Part shown: positions 28,371 to 37,605 of the stretch, in pieces
How positions within the stretch are numbered: the stretch's first letter is position 1
Layout: each line of letters opens with the position of its first letter
NCBI RefSeq assembly: GCF_900112335.1
Contig: NZ_FOLG01000006.1
Span: forward strand, 157,484 to 221,483
Reading direction: 5' to 3'
DNA from: Tropicimonas isoalkanivorans
Lineage (GTDB): Bacteria > Pseudomonadota > Alphaproteobacteria > Rhodobacterales > Rhodobacteraceae
Length of the DNA stretch: 64,000 bases
The notes under the pieces: generated by a model
Databases searched by the model: none
The model's input: only the letters and a program-made list of their open reading frames with translations
Told to the model about the DNA's origin: nothing
Translations under genes and position numbers: made by a program

Positions 28371-28961
28371 CGGGAGCTCCTTGTGGGGTAAGGCACGCCA
28401 CCGCTTCGGCGGAATGCCGCGTGGCCCATCGTGCGTATCACGGCTGCGGGCCGGGTTTCGATGGGACAATGAAACGCAGAAAAGGGGGCCGATGCCCGTC
28501 CGAATCGTCCGCCCCTTGCGCAGTTTTCGCAGGCGAAACGCAGATGGTGAAGTGTTCAGACTATGATGGCTGAAACATATGGAGTGGGCCGGCGGGCTCC
28601 TGCCAAGCGAGCCAACCTCGGATGATCCGGTCAACCTGATGCGGCTTGGCCAGCTCGAACGCAGCGTGTCGTCCGACACCATTACGGGATGTGCAAGTGC
28701 GCATACCGCATCTAGATCAATCTTCTCCGAACGAGTTTGGAATGATCCGCCCCAGACTTGCGATGGGCTGCAGCACGTACATTCTAAAGGATGTGGCCCA
28801 CGCTGTCGCGCCAGCTGTCGCTGCAGGCTTTACCTGGACTCTGACTTGATCGGACAGTCATTCATGTTTTCCAAAGATGATCCCTCTTGGAAGGCCCTTA
28901 ACTCAAAGATCGAAAGCAAAGTCGGACCGCAAACCAAGGCATGCGTGAACTCGTCGGCCCA
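28371..28961. other. Gene-poor gap, no supported feature
   Basis: About 590 bases between the dehydratase start and the che cluster. A 173-codon plus-strand frame across it has no ribosome site and an implausible Ser/Cys/Arg-rich composition, so I reject it. The dehydratase promoter must be in the part near 28371-28560. I recognise no RNA gene or repeat here. Confidence 0.5.
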
Positions 28962-29357
28962 TCAGAAAATACTGACGTGTCCACCCTCGTCTTTGCTGTC
29001 AGGCGTCGCCGAGCTTGCCTCCCGGGCTAGAAGCCTCTGGCGTAAATCACCCAGTGATACCAGTTTGCAGACTTTCTCCGCGGGCACGCCGTCGATCTGA
29101 TCGGCGGCCTTTGTTTGGAGGATTTCGGCGACCCGTGCCAAAGCCGAAAGGGCTTGAGTGGTGCCGTCGAGTGATTGAAGTCGACGCATGAGGTGAGGTG
29201 AAACATGAGCCTCGACCAACAAGTCGGACAGGTCGTGTTGGAACCGATCAAGGTCGCCCGCAAGCGTCGATAGTTCTTCTGCAAGCCAATCCGTTACAAT
29301 GTTGAACGGCACTTGCGCGTCAACGCTCTCGCCTTCGCAAACACCGATCCCGGTCAT
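28962..29357 (-). CDS. Unknown small protein at the end of the che operon
   Basis: 131 residues from ATG 29357, eight bases after the upstream CheY stop; GTG 29369 is an alternative start. It is mostly helical (DWLAEELSTLAGDLDRFQHDLSDLL, LMRRLQSLDGTTQALSALARVAEIL) with a charged tail. I do not recognise a family. Its location as the last gene of a chemotaxis operon, and its helical make-up, make a CheY-P-interacting or phosphatase-like role conceivable, but no CheZ or CheX catalytic motif is visible. Confidence 0.65.
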   Translation of the reverse strand: MTGIGVCEGESVDAQVPFNIVTDWLAEELSTLAGDLDRFQHDLSDLLVEAHVSPHLMRRLQSLDGTTQALSALARVAEILQTKAADQIDGVPAEKVCKLVSLGDLRQRLLAREASSATPDSKDEGGHVSIF

Positions 29358-29365
29358 AACGGCGC

Positions 29366-29752
29366 TCACAACCGCCCCACCACGGCCTCGATGCAAGCCA
29401 GAAGATCCTTCGGCTCAAATGGCTTGCGGATAAAGTTGTTCATTCCGAGTTGCTGACCCATCGCGATGATCGAGCGTTCTGCCTTGCCCGTGATGAGAAT
29501 GAAACCAATCTTTCCGTGAGCCGGGGATTTTCGCAGCGATTGCAAGAGTTGCAGGCCGTCCATGCCCGGCATGTTGTAGTCGGAAATCACGAGGTGTGCA
29601 GGTTTTTGCGACAAGGCCTGCAACGCCGACGGGCCGTCCGTGGAATGGCGGACGTTGCGGATCCCGAACGAGTCGAGAGCCTGAAGAATGAGGCCGCGGC
29701 TTGTGGACATGTCGTCGACGACCATGATGTGGAGCATATCTCGAAGCGCCAT
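29366..29752 (-). CDS. cheY: CheY-like single-domain response regulator 1
   Basis: 128-residue receiver domain with no output domain, as in motor- or kinase-directed CheY. The start at 29752 has AGAGGA eight bases upstream. Acidic pocket VVDD (Asp13/14), phospho-acceptor Asp58 in VISDYNMPGMDG, Thr at the ITGK position and Lys110 in IRKPFEP are all present. It sits four bases downstream of cheR. The longer open frame upstream lies inside cheR and is not coding. Confidence 0.92.
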   Translation of the reverse strand: MALRDMLHIMVVDDMSTSRGLILQALDSFGIRNVRHSTDGPSALQALSQKPAHLVISDYNMPGMDGLQLLQSLRKSPAHGKIGFILITGKAERSIIAMGQQLGMNNFIRKPFEPKDLLACIEAVVGRL

Positions 29753-29756
29753 GCGG

Positions 29757-30653
29757 CTATTCCTCTCGATCCTGCCGCCGGCCTGTGTCGGCGGGATGGC
29801 GGCGGTAGGTGGTGGTTGCAATCGGCCGGAAATCGGTAGTGTGCCTGGATGGCAAGCGTTCAGAGTGCCCGATAAAAAGGTGGCCTCCTGGTTTGCACGC
29901 GTCCTCGAAACGGGGCCACAGCCGCATTTGAGTATCTTGGTCAAAGTAGATCAGGACATTGCGGCAGAAGATGATATCGAATTTTTGCTTCATCGGCCAA
30001 TGACCGACCAGGTTGAGTTCCCGGAAGTGGACCAGGTTCCTTGCGGTGGAAGAAACCTGTATCAAGGCGGCGTCCTTGTCGGCATCCCCAACTTGCTCGA
30101 CAAAGTTGCGACGATAGCTTTCAGGGATCGAGCCAAGTCGATCCGCCTTGTATCGGCCGAGCCGCGCGATCCCCAGGATTTCGCAATCAATGTCGGTGGC
30201 CAGAATTCGAATGTCGAATTGCCCAATGTCGCGACAGCAGTCCAGCAGCGTCATAGCGATCGAATACGGTTCCGAACCGTCGGAGCATCCGGCGGACCAG
30301 ATACGGATTCTGTCACCTGCCCGCGCCCGTGCAATCAAGTCCGGCGCGATTATCTTGCGCATGTAGTCGAAGTGATGCGCCTCGCGAAAGAAACTCGTGA
30401 CGTTCGTCGTTAAGGCACAGATGAGATGCCGTCGTTCCAAGTCGCCTTTGGAACTGGTCAGAAGGGTGCAGTATTCGCCAGCGTCGTTCAGACCGAGACG
30501 CGACTGAAGCTTCGATAGCCGGGCAAACACCATCGGCGCTTTCTCGAACGGAATTGCGAGGCCTGCCTCCTTGTGGGCTATTTCGGCAATGATATCGAAG
30601 TTCCGACGGTCGGCGTTGGAGAGGCCGGACGGATGGGCTGACGGACGTGTCAT
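29757..30653 (-). CDS. cheR: Chemotaxis protein methyltransferase CheR
   Basis: SAM-dependent glutamate methyltransferase for chemoreceptors. The start at 30653 (MTRPSAHPSG) gives 298 residues and has AAGGA upstream; an ATG at 30713 would overlap cheW and has no ribosome site. The N-terminal helical domain is followed by the SAM fold: RIWSAGCSDGSEPYSIAM (motif I), ILATDIDCEIL, and FDIIFCRNVLIYFD (motif with the Arg-Asn pair). The C-terminus ends in GGHLFIGHSE, then a basic tail. It lies in the order cheA-cheW-cheR-cheY. No cheB methylesterase or receptor gene is in the window. Confidence 0.93.
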   Translation of the reverse strand: MTRPSAHPSGLSNADRRNFDIIAEIAHKEAGLAIPFEKAPMVFARLSKLQSRLGLNDAGEYCTLLTSSKGDLERRHLICALTTNVTSFFREAHHFDYMRKIIAPDLIARARAGDRIRIWSAGCSDGSEPYSIAMTLLDCCRDIGQFDIRILATDIDCEILGIARLGRYKADRLGSIPESYRRNFVEQVGDADKDAALIQVSSTARNLVHFRELNLVGHWPMKQKFDIIFCRNVLIYFDQDTQMRLWPRFEDACKPGGHLFIGHSERLPSRHTTDFRPIATTTYRRHPADTGRRQDREE

Positions 30654-30702
30654 CGGCAATGATGTCCTTTGGGGTGCCTTGGCATGATCAGTCACTGAGC
30701 GA

Positions 30703-31182
30703 TCAGGCTGCATCGCGGCGCATGTTGGGCAGAACCGCTTCGAGATCCAGGATTCGCAGCATTCGGTCGTCGATGATTGTCAGGGCCTTGATGTAGGTCT
30801 CGCTCGTGGTGGAGGTGATCTCGGGGGGCGGCCGCAGGTCGCTCTCGGCGATGGCCAGAATGTCGGATACTGCATCCACGAGCAGCCCCACTGTCTGCTG
30901 CCTGATGTTCACCACGATGATGACATTGCGTTCGCTGGCATCTTCCACGGAAACGCCGAGGCGGCATGCCAGATCGACGATGGGAAGAACGGTTCCGCGC
31001 AAATTGATGACACCGCGGACCCATTTTTCCGCCCGTGGCACTTGTGTTGGCCGAGTCCATCCACGGATTTCCCGAACAGACATGATGTCGACGCAGTATT
31101 CCTGTCCGCCGACCCGGAACGAGAGAAGCTCGCGTTCAATGGCGTCGGTCGTTGCGTGGGCCTGGAAGCCTCGTTCGTTCAT
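30703..31182 (-). CDS. cheW: Chemotaxis coupling protein CheW
   Basis: Adapter between receptors and CheA. The start at 31182 (MNERGFQAHA) gives 159 residues and overlaps nothing except a few bases near the cheA stop; ATG 31200 is possible but has no ribosome site. The CheW fold is clear: LLSFRVGGQEYCVDIMSVREI, WVRGVINLRGTVLPIVDLACRLG and VGLLVDAVSDIL. Located directly after cheA in the operon. Confidence 0.93.
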   Translation of the reverse strand: MNERGFQAHATTDAIERELLSFRVGGQEYCVDIMSVREIRGWTRPTQVPRAEKWVRGVINLRGTVLPIVDLACRLGVSVEDASERNVIIVVNIRQQTVGLLVDAVSDILAIAESDLRPPPEITSTTSETYIKALTIIDDRMLRILDLEAVLPNMRRDAA

Positions 31183-31189
31183 TTCTCCA

Positions 31190-33424
31190 TCACCCTGCAT
31201 GCTTGAATTCAGTACACGTGGGAACAGTGTGGCCTGTGGCGTTGGCCATTAGGTCGACCGGATCGAGGATGAGCGCCACCTGACCATCTCCCAGGATCGT
31301 CGCGGCGGCGATCCCCCGAACTTGCCCGTAGCTCTCCTGTAGACCCTTGATGACCACCTGGCGTTGATCGTGGATCGAATCGACGATCAGCGCGCCGCAG
31401 GTATTATCCTCAGCGGCGATCACCAGTACGACGCATCCTTCGTAGCATTGCCTTGGTTCCCGGAAACCCAGTTCGACTCCAAGATCCAGCAATGGCACGA
31501 ACTTGTCGCGAATTCGGAGTACCTGCATTTCCGGACCCAGCGGTCGAATGTCTTCGTGGCGGAATGCCATTGTTTCGGCGATGGCGCTGATTGGCATGAC
31601 AAGGGATTCGCCGGCCGCGTGAACCACCATTCCGTCAAGGACCGCGAGGGTCAGGGGGAGCGAGATTGTGAAGCTGGTGCCGGTGCCGGGGGTGGACGAG
31701 ATCGTGACGCGCCCCCCAAGATCCTGGATCGCTTTTCGGACCACGTCCATGCCGACGCCTCGGCCGGACAGATTCGATACCTCGCTGGCGGTGGAGAACC
31801 CTGGCAGGAAGAGAAGTTCGTCGATCTCCGCGTCGGACAGTGCAGCATCCGCGTCGATCAATCCGCGCTCTTCGGCGATTGCTCGTACCCGTGATCGATC
31901 GATGCCGCCGCCGTCGTCGGATAATTCGATCACGACCCGGCCTGAACGGTGGCTGGCCGACAACGTGATCCTGCCCTCCGACGTTTTTCCGGCGGAAAGC
32001 CGTTTCTCTGCAGGCTCGACCCCGTGGTCTACGGCATTACGGATCATGTGCGTCAGTGGATCGGCGAGGCGTTCGATGACGGTCTTGTCGACCTCCGTCG
32101 CCTCACCTTTTACAACGAACCGGACCGATTTCCCGACGGCCGCGGACGATTCCCGAACGATCCGGCCCATACGTTGGAAGAGCGACTTGACCGGCTGGGC
32201 GCGGATCATCATGACGCTGTCCTGAATGTCGCGAGTCAGCTGCATGAACTCTTCGAGGCCCTGCGCAACCGGTGAACTGGCTGGAAGCCCGGCTTGAGCC
32301 ACGCTCTGCGACAGCATCGCCTGGTTGATGACCAATTCGCCGACAAGGTTCACGAGCCGCTCTATACGGTCGAGGTCGACGCGAACTGTCGTCCGCTTGC
32401 CTTCTTCCGCCGCGCGTGGAGTGCCGGCCGGTTTGTTGGACGCCGCGGTTGCGGTTCTTTGGGGGGTTGGGAGCGGCGTCACGTTGGTTTCGGAACCGCT
32501 GCATTCAGCCCCGATGGCGGGGTCGGCCTCCGGCTCGTTCTTGACCTCGGTCAGTGTCAGGCGGGGTCGAATCTGGGTGGTGTCAGGTGTCGGCGTCAGA
32601 TTCTCCGGTTCGTCCGTCGTAATGGTCAGCGGGGGGAGGCCGGAACTGTCACCCAGGGCAACGTCCATATTGCCGGGGGCCATTGGCGCAATCTCGATAG
32701 TCAGGCCGCAAAGCCCTTCGACGAATTCGAAGACCTCCTCGATGTCCTCCACCGAGCGAGACGTTGCCAGGGAGATCGTCCAGGAGACGTAGGCCGCTTC
32801 TGGATCCATAAGGTCGAGGTCCGGAACCGTCGAATTGTCGGCCACGACGGTCACCTCTCCCAGATCGCGGAGCGCTCTGAGGAGATGTAGGGGCTCGTTG
32901 CCGGAGCGGAAAAGTTCTGGTTCCGGCCGAAATACGATACGGTAAGTCTGCTCGTCTGGCCCGCCCAGGTCAGGCAGGCAGAGATTCAGGGGCTGGAAGT
33001 CGATGACTTCCTCTTCTTGGTCCGCGGCCTGGGCACCAACCAGCCCTTCCAGATGTTGCAAGGTCGGCTCCACGTCTCCGGGTGCGAGTGTCTCGCCATC
33101 GCGGCAGCTGCGGACGATATCGGACAGGATGTCGGCGGCCCGCATAAACAGAAGAACCACATCCCGATCCGTTGCGAGCCGGCCTGCGCGAACTTCGTCG
33201 AGCACCGTTTCGTAACGATGGGCAAAACGCACGAGTTCGTCGAGCCCGAAGGCGCCGGCGCCCCCCTTCATCGAATGGACGGCGCGGAAGCAGACGTTGA
33301 CGGTTTCGTCGTCGGCGTCGCCCGACTCCAGTTGGGTCAGACCATCCTGCAGCCCCTCCAGCAACTCTTCGCATTCGATGAAGAATGAGGCTTTGATCTC
33401 GGCCATGGGATCGGGAGTGGTCAT
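31190..33424 (-). CDS. cheA: Chemotaxis histidine kinase CheA
   Basis: 744 residues from ATG 33424, which has GGGAGG seven bases upstream and overlaps the cheY stop (ATGA). Domains: Hpt with phospho-acceptor His50 in FRAVHSMKGGAGAFG (~1-110), a P2-like and linker region (~150-350, Pro/Thr-rich), dimerisation helices (VDLDRIERLVNLVGELVINQ), HATPase with N box NAVDHGVE, G1 DDGGGIDR, F/G2 GFSTAS and GRGVGMDVV, and a C-terminal CheW-like regulatory domain (LDGMVVHAAGESLVMPISAI). All kinase motifs look intact. The partner CheY genes flank it. Confidence 0.95.
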   Translation of the reverse strand: MTTPDPMAEIKASFFIECEELLEGLQDGLTQLESGDADDETVNVCFRAVHSMKGGAGAFGLDELVRFAHRYETVLDEVRAGRLATDRDVVLLFMRAADILSDIVRSCRDGETLAPGDVEPTLQHLEGLVGAQAADQEEEVIDFQPLNLCLPDLGGPDEQTYRIVFRPEPELFRSGNEPLHLLRALRDLGEVTVVADNSTVPDLDLMDPEAAYVSWTISLATSRSVEDIEEVFEFVEGLCGLTIEIAPMAPGNMDVALGDSSGLPPLTITTDEPENLTPTPDTTQIRPRLTLTEVKNEPEADPAIGAECSGSETNVTPLPTPQRTATAASNKPAGTPRAAEEGKRTTVRVDLDRIERLVNLVGELVINQAMLSQSVAQAGLPASSPVAQGLEEFMQLTRDIQDSVMMIRAQPVKSLFQRMGRIVRESSAAVGKSVRFVVKGEATEVDKTVIERLADPLTHMIRNAVDHGVEPAEKRLSAGKTSEGRITLSASHRSGRVVIELSDDGGGIDRSRVRAIAEERGLIDADAALSDAEIDELLFLPGFSTASEVSNLSGRGVGMDVVRKAIQDLGGRVTISSTPGTGTSFTISLPLTLAVLDGMVVHAAGESLVMPISAIAETMAFRHEDIRPLGPEMQVLRIRDKFVPLLDLGVELGFREPRQCYEGCVVLVIAAEDNTCGALIVDSIHDQRQVVIKGLQESYGQVRGIAAATILGDGQVALILDPVDLMANATGHTVPTCTEFKHAG

Positions 33425-33801
33425 CGCGTGCCTCCCGGGCCGGCGACCATATTGAGGGCGCGCACCAGTTTTTCGGGGTCGAAAGGCTTCACGATCCATC
33501 CCGTCGCACCGGCGGAGCGCGCGCGGGCCTTGAGTTGTGGTGCGCTCTCGGTGGTGAGCACGAGGATCGGGGTCGTTCGGTGGGCTGGCTGGCTGCGCAC
33601 CGCCTCGATGAAGCCAAAGCCGTCCATCCGCGGCATGTTGATGTCGGTGATGATGGCGTCCGGTGCCATGCCGCTCAGGACCTCAAGCCCATGCATCCCG
33701 TCCTCCGCAAGGCTTGGGCTGAAGCCCGCCTGGCGCAGCGCGAGGGAGAGCATGTCGCGGATGGTGCGGCTATCGTCGACGGCGAGAATGCTGAGACTCA
33801 T
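33421..33801 (-). CDS. cheY: CheY-like single-domain response regulator 2
   Basis: 126-residue receiver domain. ATG at 33801; the stop overlaps the cheA start. Acidic pairs VDDS (Asp9/10), phospho-acceptor Asp53 in IITDINMPRMDG, TTES at the conserved Thr and Lys105 in IVKPFDPEK. The two CheY proteins of this operon differ clearly, so one may feed the motor and the other act as a phosphate sink; which is which cannot be told. Confidence 0.92.
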   Translation of the reverse strand: MSLSILAVDDSRTIRDMLSLALRQAGFSPSLAEDGMHGLEVLSGMAPDAIITDINMPRMDGFGFIEAVRSQPAHRTTPILVLTTESAPQLKARARSAGATGWIVKPFDPEKLVRALNMVAGPGGTR

Positions 33802-33805
33802 GGGT

Positions 33806-34087
33806 TCACGGCTCCAGAGGCTGCGTTTCGAGGTCTGAGGCGGAGAGACCGAACACGACGAGTTGCTCCTCGAAGGCAGGCGAGGAGGATGACACAGCCA
33901 GCCGCTGGCCGTCTGCTTCCCAGGTGCGCCGGGCCGCCAGCAGCACCTGGAGGCCGGGCGTGCCAAGCAACGTCACGTCGTCCGCCGCGAGGGTAAGCGC
34001 GTCACAACGACGGGCCAGGAGATCTTGCGCAAGCGGGGTGGCTGCCGGCAGGTCGAGCCGGGCGGGAAGGGAAAACCGCGCGGTCAT
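33806..34087 (-). CDS. STAS-domain protein, first gene of the che operon
   Basis: 93 residues. ATG 34087 (MTARFSLPARLDLPAATPLA); a longer frame upstream is unlikely. It matches the STAS pattern: strand, helix (AQDLLARRC), strand DALTLAADDVTLLGTPGLQVLLAARRTWEADG with the usual D-x-x-x-L-x-T-x-G turn (here TLLGTPG), and strand RLAVSSSSPAFEEQLVVFGL. STAS proteins often head che operons in alphaproteobacteria. The residue at the usual phosphorylatable Ser position is Thr (GTPG). Confidence 0.8.
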   Translation of the reverse strand: MTARFSLPARLDLPAATPLAQDLLARRCDALTLAADDVTLLGTPGLQVLLAARRTWEADGQRLAVSSSSPAFEEQLVVFGLSASDLETQPLEP

Positions 34088-34198
34088 GCGCAGTGTCCAT
34101 CGGATGAACTGGAAACGGTCACTGTGTGCCCCTTCGTGGCTGGTGAAACCATCCCTAGGGGGCAAGCCGTTAAGATCGGGTTGCCTCGTACCCGATTT

Positions 34199-35167
34199 CT
34201 ATGATCGCGCCAGGAGTGCCTTCAGGTGGCGTGCCATACCGATCAAGGCGGCGTCGTCGTCGGAGATCACGGTGACGGAGAACTGCCGCATGAAATCGGA
34301 GAACCGCCCCTTGCCCCGCAGCCCGTCGACAAACCCCGCTTCGGCAAGGTACGGGCCCATCGCGCGCGCCACGCCGCCGATCAGGAAGATGCCGCCGAAC
34401 GGAAGCTGAGTCAGCGCCAGATCCCCCGCAACTGCACCAAGAAGGCGGGAAAACAGGGCAATGGCTCCGCACGCCAGGGTGTCGTCGTCCGCCACGGCCT
34501 GCATGATCTGGCGGCCGCTGAGGCTGGCCTGTTCGGAGGCCCCTGCCTCTTCGCAGACGAACTGGTGCAGCGCCACGAGGCCGCGCCCGGACAAGGCATC
34601 TTCGATGGAGGCGAACCCGTGCACCTTCTCAAGGAACCGAGCCAGGCGAAGATCTTCCTCGGACCGCACCGGGAGACCGGCATGGCCGCTTTCCGAAGGC
34701 GGCACGAAGCGGCCGCCAAGGGTGTTGAAGATCGGCGCAGCATTAAACCCGGTGCCAATTCCGATGACGAGTTGCGCCGCCTCCAGCCGAGGCGGCGGGC
34801 CGGCGATCACCGGGTAAAGCGCATCGGAGGGAAGGTGGCCCACGGCGTGCCCTTGCGCTTGCAGGTCGTTGAGCAGCGTCACGGACTCTGCGCCTGTGGC
34901 ATGGGCCAGCGTGGCGGTGTCGAGCGTCCAGTCGAGGTTGGTCATCCGGCCCACGCCCTCGCGTACGGGGCCGGCCATCGCGAGACAGGCCGCGGCGGGC
35001 GTCTCGGTTCCCGTCTCACTGAGATAGAGGCGCAGAACCGGCTCCAACGCTGTGAACTCGCGATTCGGATAATGCCGGACGGACCCTTGGACGACCTCGC
35101 CATTCCGGGACAGCGCGACTCGGGTGTTGGTGCCGCCGATGTCGGCGAGAAGGGATGGAGCGGACAT
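34199..35167 (-). CDS. glk: Glucokinase (ROK/Glk type)
   Basis: Phosphorylates glucose released by the neighbouring glucosidases. 322 residues. N-terminal ATP motif LLADIGGTNTRVALS, glucose-binding segment LNDLQAQGHAVG, IGIGTGFNAAPI, and the acidic/Gly-rich ESGHAGLP. The start at 35167 has TGAGGT seven bases upstream, and it lies nine bases after the GH1 gene in the same minus-strand operon headed by aglR. Family Glk (bacterial type A) fits better than ROK. Confidence 0.9.
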   Translation of the reverse strand: MSAPSLLADIGGTNTRVALSRNGEVVQGSVRHYPNREFTALEPVLRLYLSETGTETPAAACLAMAGPVREGVGRMTNLDWTLDTATLAHATGAESVTLLNDLQAQGHAVGHLPSDALYPVIAGPPPRLEAAQLVIGIGTGFNAAPIFNTLGGRFVPPSESGHAGLPVRSEEDLRLARFLEKVHGFASIEDALSGRGLVALHQFVCEEAGASEQASLSGRQIMQAVADDDTLACGAIALFSRLLGAVAGDLALTQLPFGGIFLIGGVARAMGPYLAEAGFVDGLRGKGRFSDFMRQFSVTVISDDDAALIGMARHLKALLARS

Positions 35168-35176
35168 GGGCTAACC

Positions 35177-36496
35177 TCAGCTTTCGAGTGCGTCTTTCAG
35201 GGCAAGGTAGGACGCCTTTGGCGTGCGCTGCAATGTGTCGAAGTCGACGTGGATCAGGCCGAAACGCTTCTCGTAACCGAAGGCCCACTCGTAGTTGTCC
35301 ATCAACGACCAGACGAAATACCCCTCCAGCGGCACGCCGTCGTGCACCGCCTGCCGGGTGGCCTCGAAATGGCGGGCGAGGTAGTCGATACGCACCCGGT
35401 CGTCCACTGCGCCGTCGATCACCAGGTCTGGGTTCGCCATGCCGTTCTCGGTGATGTAGAGCGGCAGATCGCCGGTGAAGTCGCTATGGCAGCGCCGCAG
35501 GAAGTGCAGCAGACCTTCGGGATAGATCTCCCAACCCATCTGCGTCTTTGGCAGCGGCCCCTCAATACTGATGACTGCGGGCCAGGGTCCCGGCGCGGCC
35601 TGTATGATTTCGCGGGTGTAGTAGTTGACACCCAACCAGTCGACCGGAGTGCCGATCACGTCGAAATCGTTCTGCCAGCCATCCGGCAGGTGTTTTTCCA
35701 ACGCGGTGACGATCCGTTCGGGGTATTGCTTCCGGAAGAAGCCGGAAATGAAGAAGTTGTTGTAGTAGTCGTCAAAGATCGCCGCAGCCTCGATGTCTTC
35801 GGGCCGGTCGCTCGCCGGCTGCGCATAGGTGAAGTTGCAGACGGCCCCGATCTCGCCAATCCCCATGGCACGAAGGGCGTCCGTCGCCGTGCCGTGGGCC
35901 AGCATCACGTGGTGCATCGCCCGGGCCGCTGCGCGGATGTCCCGGACACCCGGGGCGTGATGGCCGAGGAAATGGCTGAGGAAGCTCACGCACCAAAGCT
36001 CGTTGATCGTCGCCGTCTTCCAGATCCGGTCGCCCAGGCGCTGCATGAGAACCTCTGCATAGTCCGCGAACCAACTCGCGACGTCCCGGTTCCGCCAGCC
36101 GCCAAGGTCGGCGAGCGCGGACGGCAGCTCCCAGTGGTAGAGCGTCAGCATCGGCTTGATGCCCCGCTCCAACATGCCGTCGACCAGTTTGTCGTAGAAA
36201 TCCAGCCCCTCGGCATTCACGGTGCCCCGGCCTTCCGGAAGGACTCGCGCCCAGGAGGCGGAGAAGCGGTAGGCGTCGAAGTTCGCGTCCCGGATCAGGT
36301 CCAGATCCTCTTGCCAGCGGTGGTAGTGGTCGCAGGCAATCGCGCCATCCTCGGCCCGCACCACGTTGCCGGGCGTGGCGGCAAAATCGTCCCAGTGGGT
36401 CGGGCCGGCACCGCCGAAGGAGTGGCCTTCGATCTGGTAGGCGGCGGTCGAGGCGCCGAAGACGAAGCCTTTGGGAAAGTCGCTGCGCTTGAGCAT
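35177..36496 (-). CDS. Family GH1 beta-glucosidase
   Basis: Cytosolic glycosidase (no signal peptide) of 439 residues. Start ATG 36496, 13 bases after aglR. The GH1 acid/base is in TINELW (Glu166; the usual motif is TxNEP, so Pro is replaced by Leu) and the nucleophile is in YITENGMA (Glu350). The N-terminal FVFGASTAAYQIEG is also typical. It likely hydrolyses cytosolic disaccharides to glucose for glk. The NEP-to-NEL change is worth noting but the glutamate is intact. Confidence 0.93.
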   Translation of the reverse strand: MLKRSDFPKGFVFGASTAAYQIEGHSFGGAGPTHWDDFAATPGNVVRAEDGAIACDHYHRWQEDLDLIRDANFDAYRFSASWARVLPEGRGTVNAEGLDFYDKLVDGMLERGIKPMLTLYHWELPSALADLGGWRNRDVASWFADYAEVLMQRLGDRIWKTATINELWCVSFLSHFLGHHAPGVRDIRAAARAMHHVMLAHGTATDALRAMGIGEIGAVCNFTYAQPASDRPEDIEAAAIFDDYYNNFFISGFFRKQYPERIVTALEKHLPDGWQNDFDVIGTPVDWLGVNYYTREIIQAAPGPWPAVISIEGPLPKTQMGWEIYPEGLLHFLRRCHSDFTGDLPLYITENGMANPDLVIDGAVDDRVRIDYLARHFEATRQAVHDGVPLEGYFVWSLMDNYEWAFGYEKRFGLIHVDFDTLQRTPKASYLALKDALES

Positions 36497-36509
36497 TGGG
36501 TGGGCGTCC

Positions 36510-37538
36510 TTAGTGAGGGGGCGGCGGGCCAGAAGAGGGTCCGACCGTGAGCGAAGCCTGGAGCTTGGTCTGTATCGGACCACTCTCTTCGGCGATCAGT
36601 GTCAACAGCGTCTCGGCGCACAGATGGCCGGCATCGCGCACGGAGGAATGGGTTGCGGTGAAGATCGGTGCCTCCGGGGTGCCGTTCGGCAGGTAGGAGA
36701 GGCCGTCGTCGTGCACCACGACGGACACGTCCCGCCCCATCCGCAAGCCGCGCGCCTCGATGGCCCGGCGGGCCCCCATACCCACCAGAAGGGAGGAGGC
36801 CAGGAAAGCCGTGGGAGGTTCGGGCAGGTCGAGCATCCGGCTGGTTTCGTCGTGACCGTAGAATTCGGTCATGGCTGCGCACGTCATGAGCGCGGGGTCT
36901 GCGCCCATACGTCGGGCAGCCAGCGCGTCCAGAAAGCCATCCCGCCGGCGATGAGCGAAGTCCATCGTCTCCAGACCGTTCAGCAGCGCGATCCGCCGAT
37001 GCCCGAGATCGAGAAGGTGATCGGTCGCCCGGTGGAACGCGTGACGGTTGTCCATGTCCAGCCAGGAATAGGCGTCGTCGTGATCCGACACCCGGCCGTG
37101 GACCACGAAGGGCAGGCCGATCTCCTGCAGCAAGGCGATTCGTTCATCGCCTGTCAGCGGCGCCTGCATGATGAGCCCGTCGACACGCCCCTTGCTGAGC
37201 ATGGCGCGATAGACGTCTCCCTGGTCGGCCTCGTGCACCAGCGACAGCATGATGTCGTAGCCGCGCTCGGACAGCGTCTCGGCCGCGCCGGCGATGAAAT
37301 CGGCGAAGATCGGGTTGACGATTTCCTGCGTGGCGGACATCGGCAGGACCAGACCGATGGACATGGCCTTGCCCGTCGCCAACGATCGTGCCCGGCTGTC
37401 GGGACGGTAGCCATATTGCCGCGCGGCCTCCCGCACGCGTTCGCGCGTGGTCTCCGAAACTTCCGGATACCCGTTCAGGGCTCGACTGACGGTGGTCTGG
37501 CTCAGTCCAAGGCTGGCCGCCAGGTCCTTGAGGTTCAT
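36510..37538 (-). CDS. aglR: LacI-family transcriptional regulator (AglR-like)
   Basis: 342 residues. N-terminal LacI HTH LKDLAASLGLSQTTVSRALNGYPEVS (residues 3-28) with the hinge and a periplasmic-binding-protein-like effector domain after ~60. It heads the minus-strand aglR-GH1-glk operon and is divergent from aglE. Two palindromes of the CAAAG-CTTTG type in the intergenic region are its probable operators, so it should repress both operons until an alpha-glucoside or derived sugar binds. The name is given by synteny with aglEFGAK. Confidence 0.88.
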   Translation of the reverse strand: MNLKDLAASLGLSQTTVSRALNGYPEVSETTRERVREAARQYGYRPDSRARSLATGKAMSIGLVLPMSATQEIVNPIFADFIAGAAETLSERGYDIMLSLVHEADQGDVYRAMLSKGRVDGLIMQAPLTGDERIALLQEIGLPFVVHGRVSDHDDAYSWLDMDNRHAFHRATDHLLDLGHRRIALLNGLETMDFAHRRRDGFLDALAARRMGADPALMTCAAMTEFYGHDETSRMLDLPEPPTAFLASSLLVGMGARRAIEARGLRMGRDVSVVVHDDGLSYLPNGTPEAPIFTATHSSVRDAGHLCAETLLTLIAEESGPIQTKLQASLTVGPSSGPPPPH

Positions 37539-37591
37539 GTGCGTCTTTCAGGTCGCCTGCGTCGGAGGGTACTTCCTAGTCACATTTGGAG

Positions 37592-37605
37592 TCAAAGGGC
37601 TTTGG
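37592..37605. promoter_or_regulatory. Candidate AglR operator O2 (near aglR)
   Basis: TCAAAGGGCTTTGG differs at two positions from the aglE-side palindrome core CCAAAGCGCTTTGG and keeps the CAAAG/CTTTG half-sites. It lies 54-67 bases upstream of the aglR start. This is a LacI-type operator shape. Assignment to AglR is inference from position. Confidence 0.6.

Noticed and set aside
28579..29100. 173-codon frame in the gap before the che cluster
   Set aside because: No ribosome site, Ser/Cys/Arg-rich, overlaps the che-operon gene at 28962.
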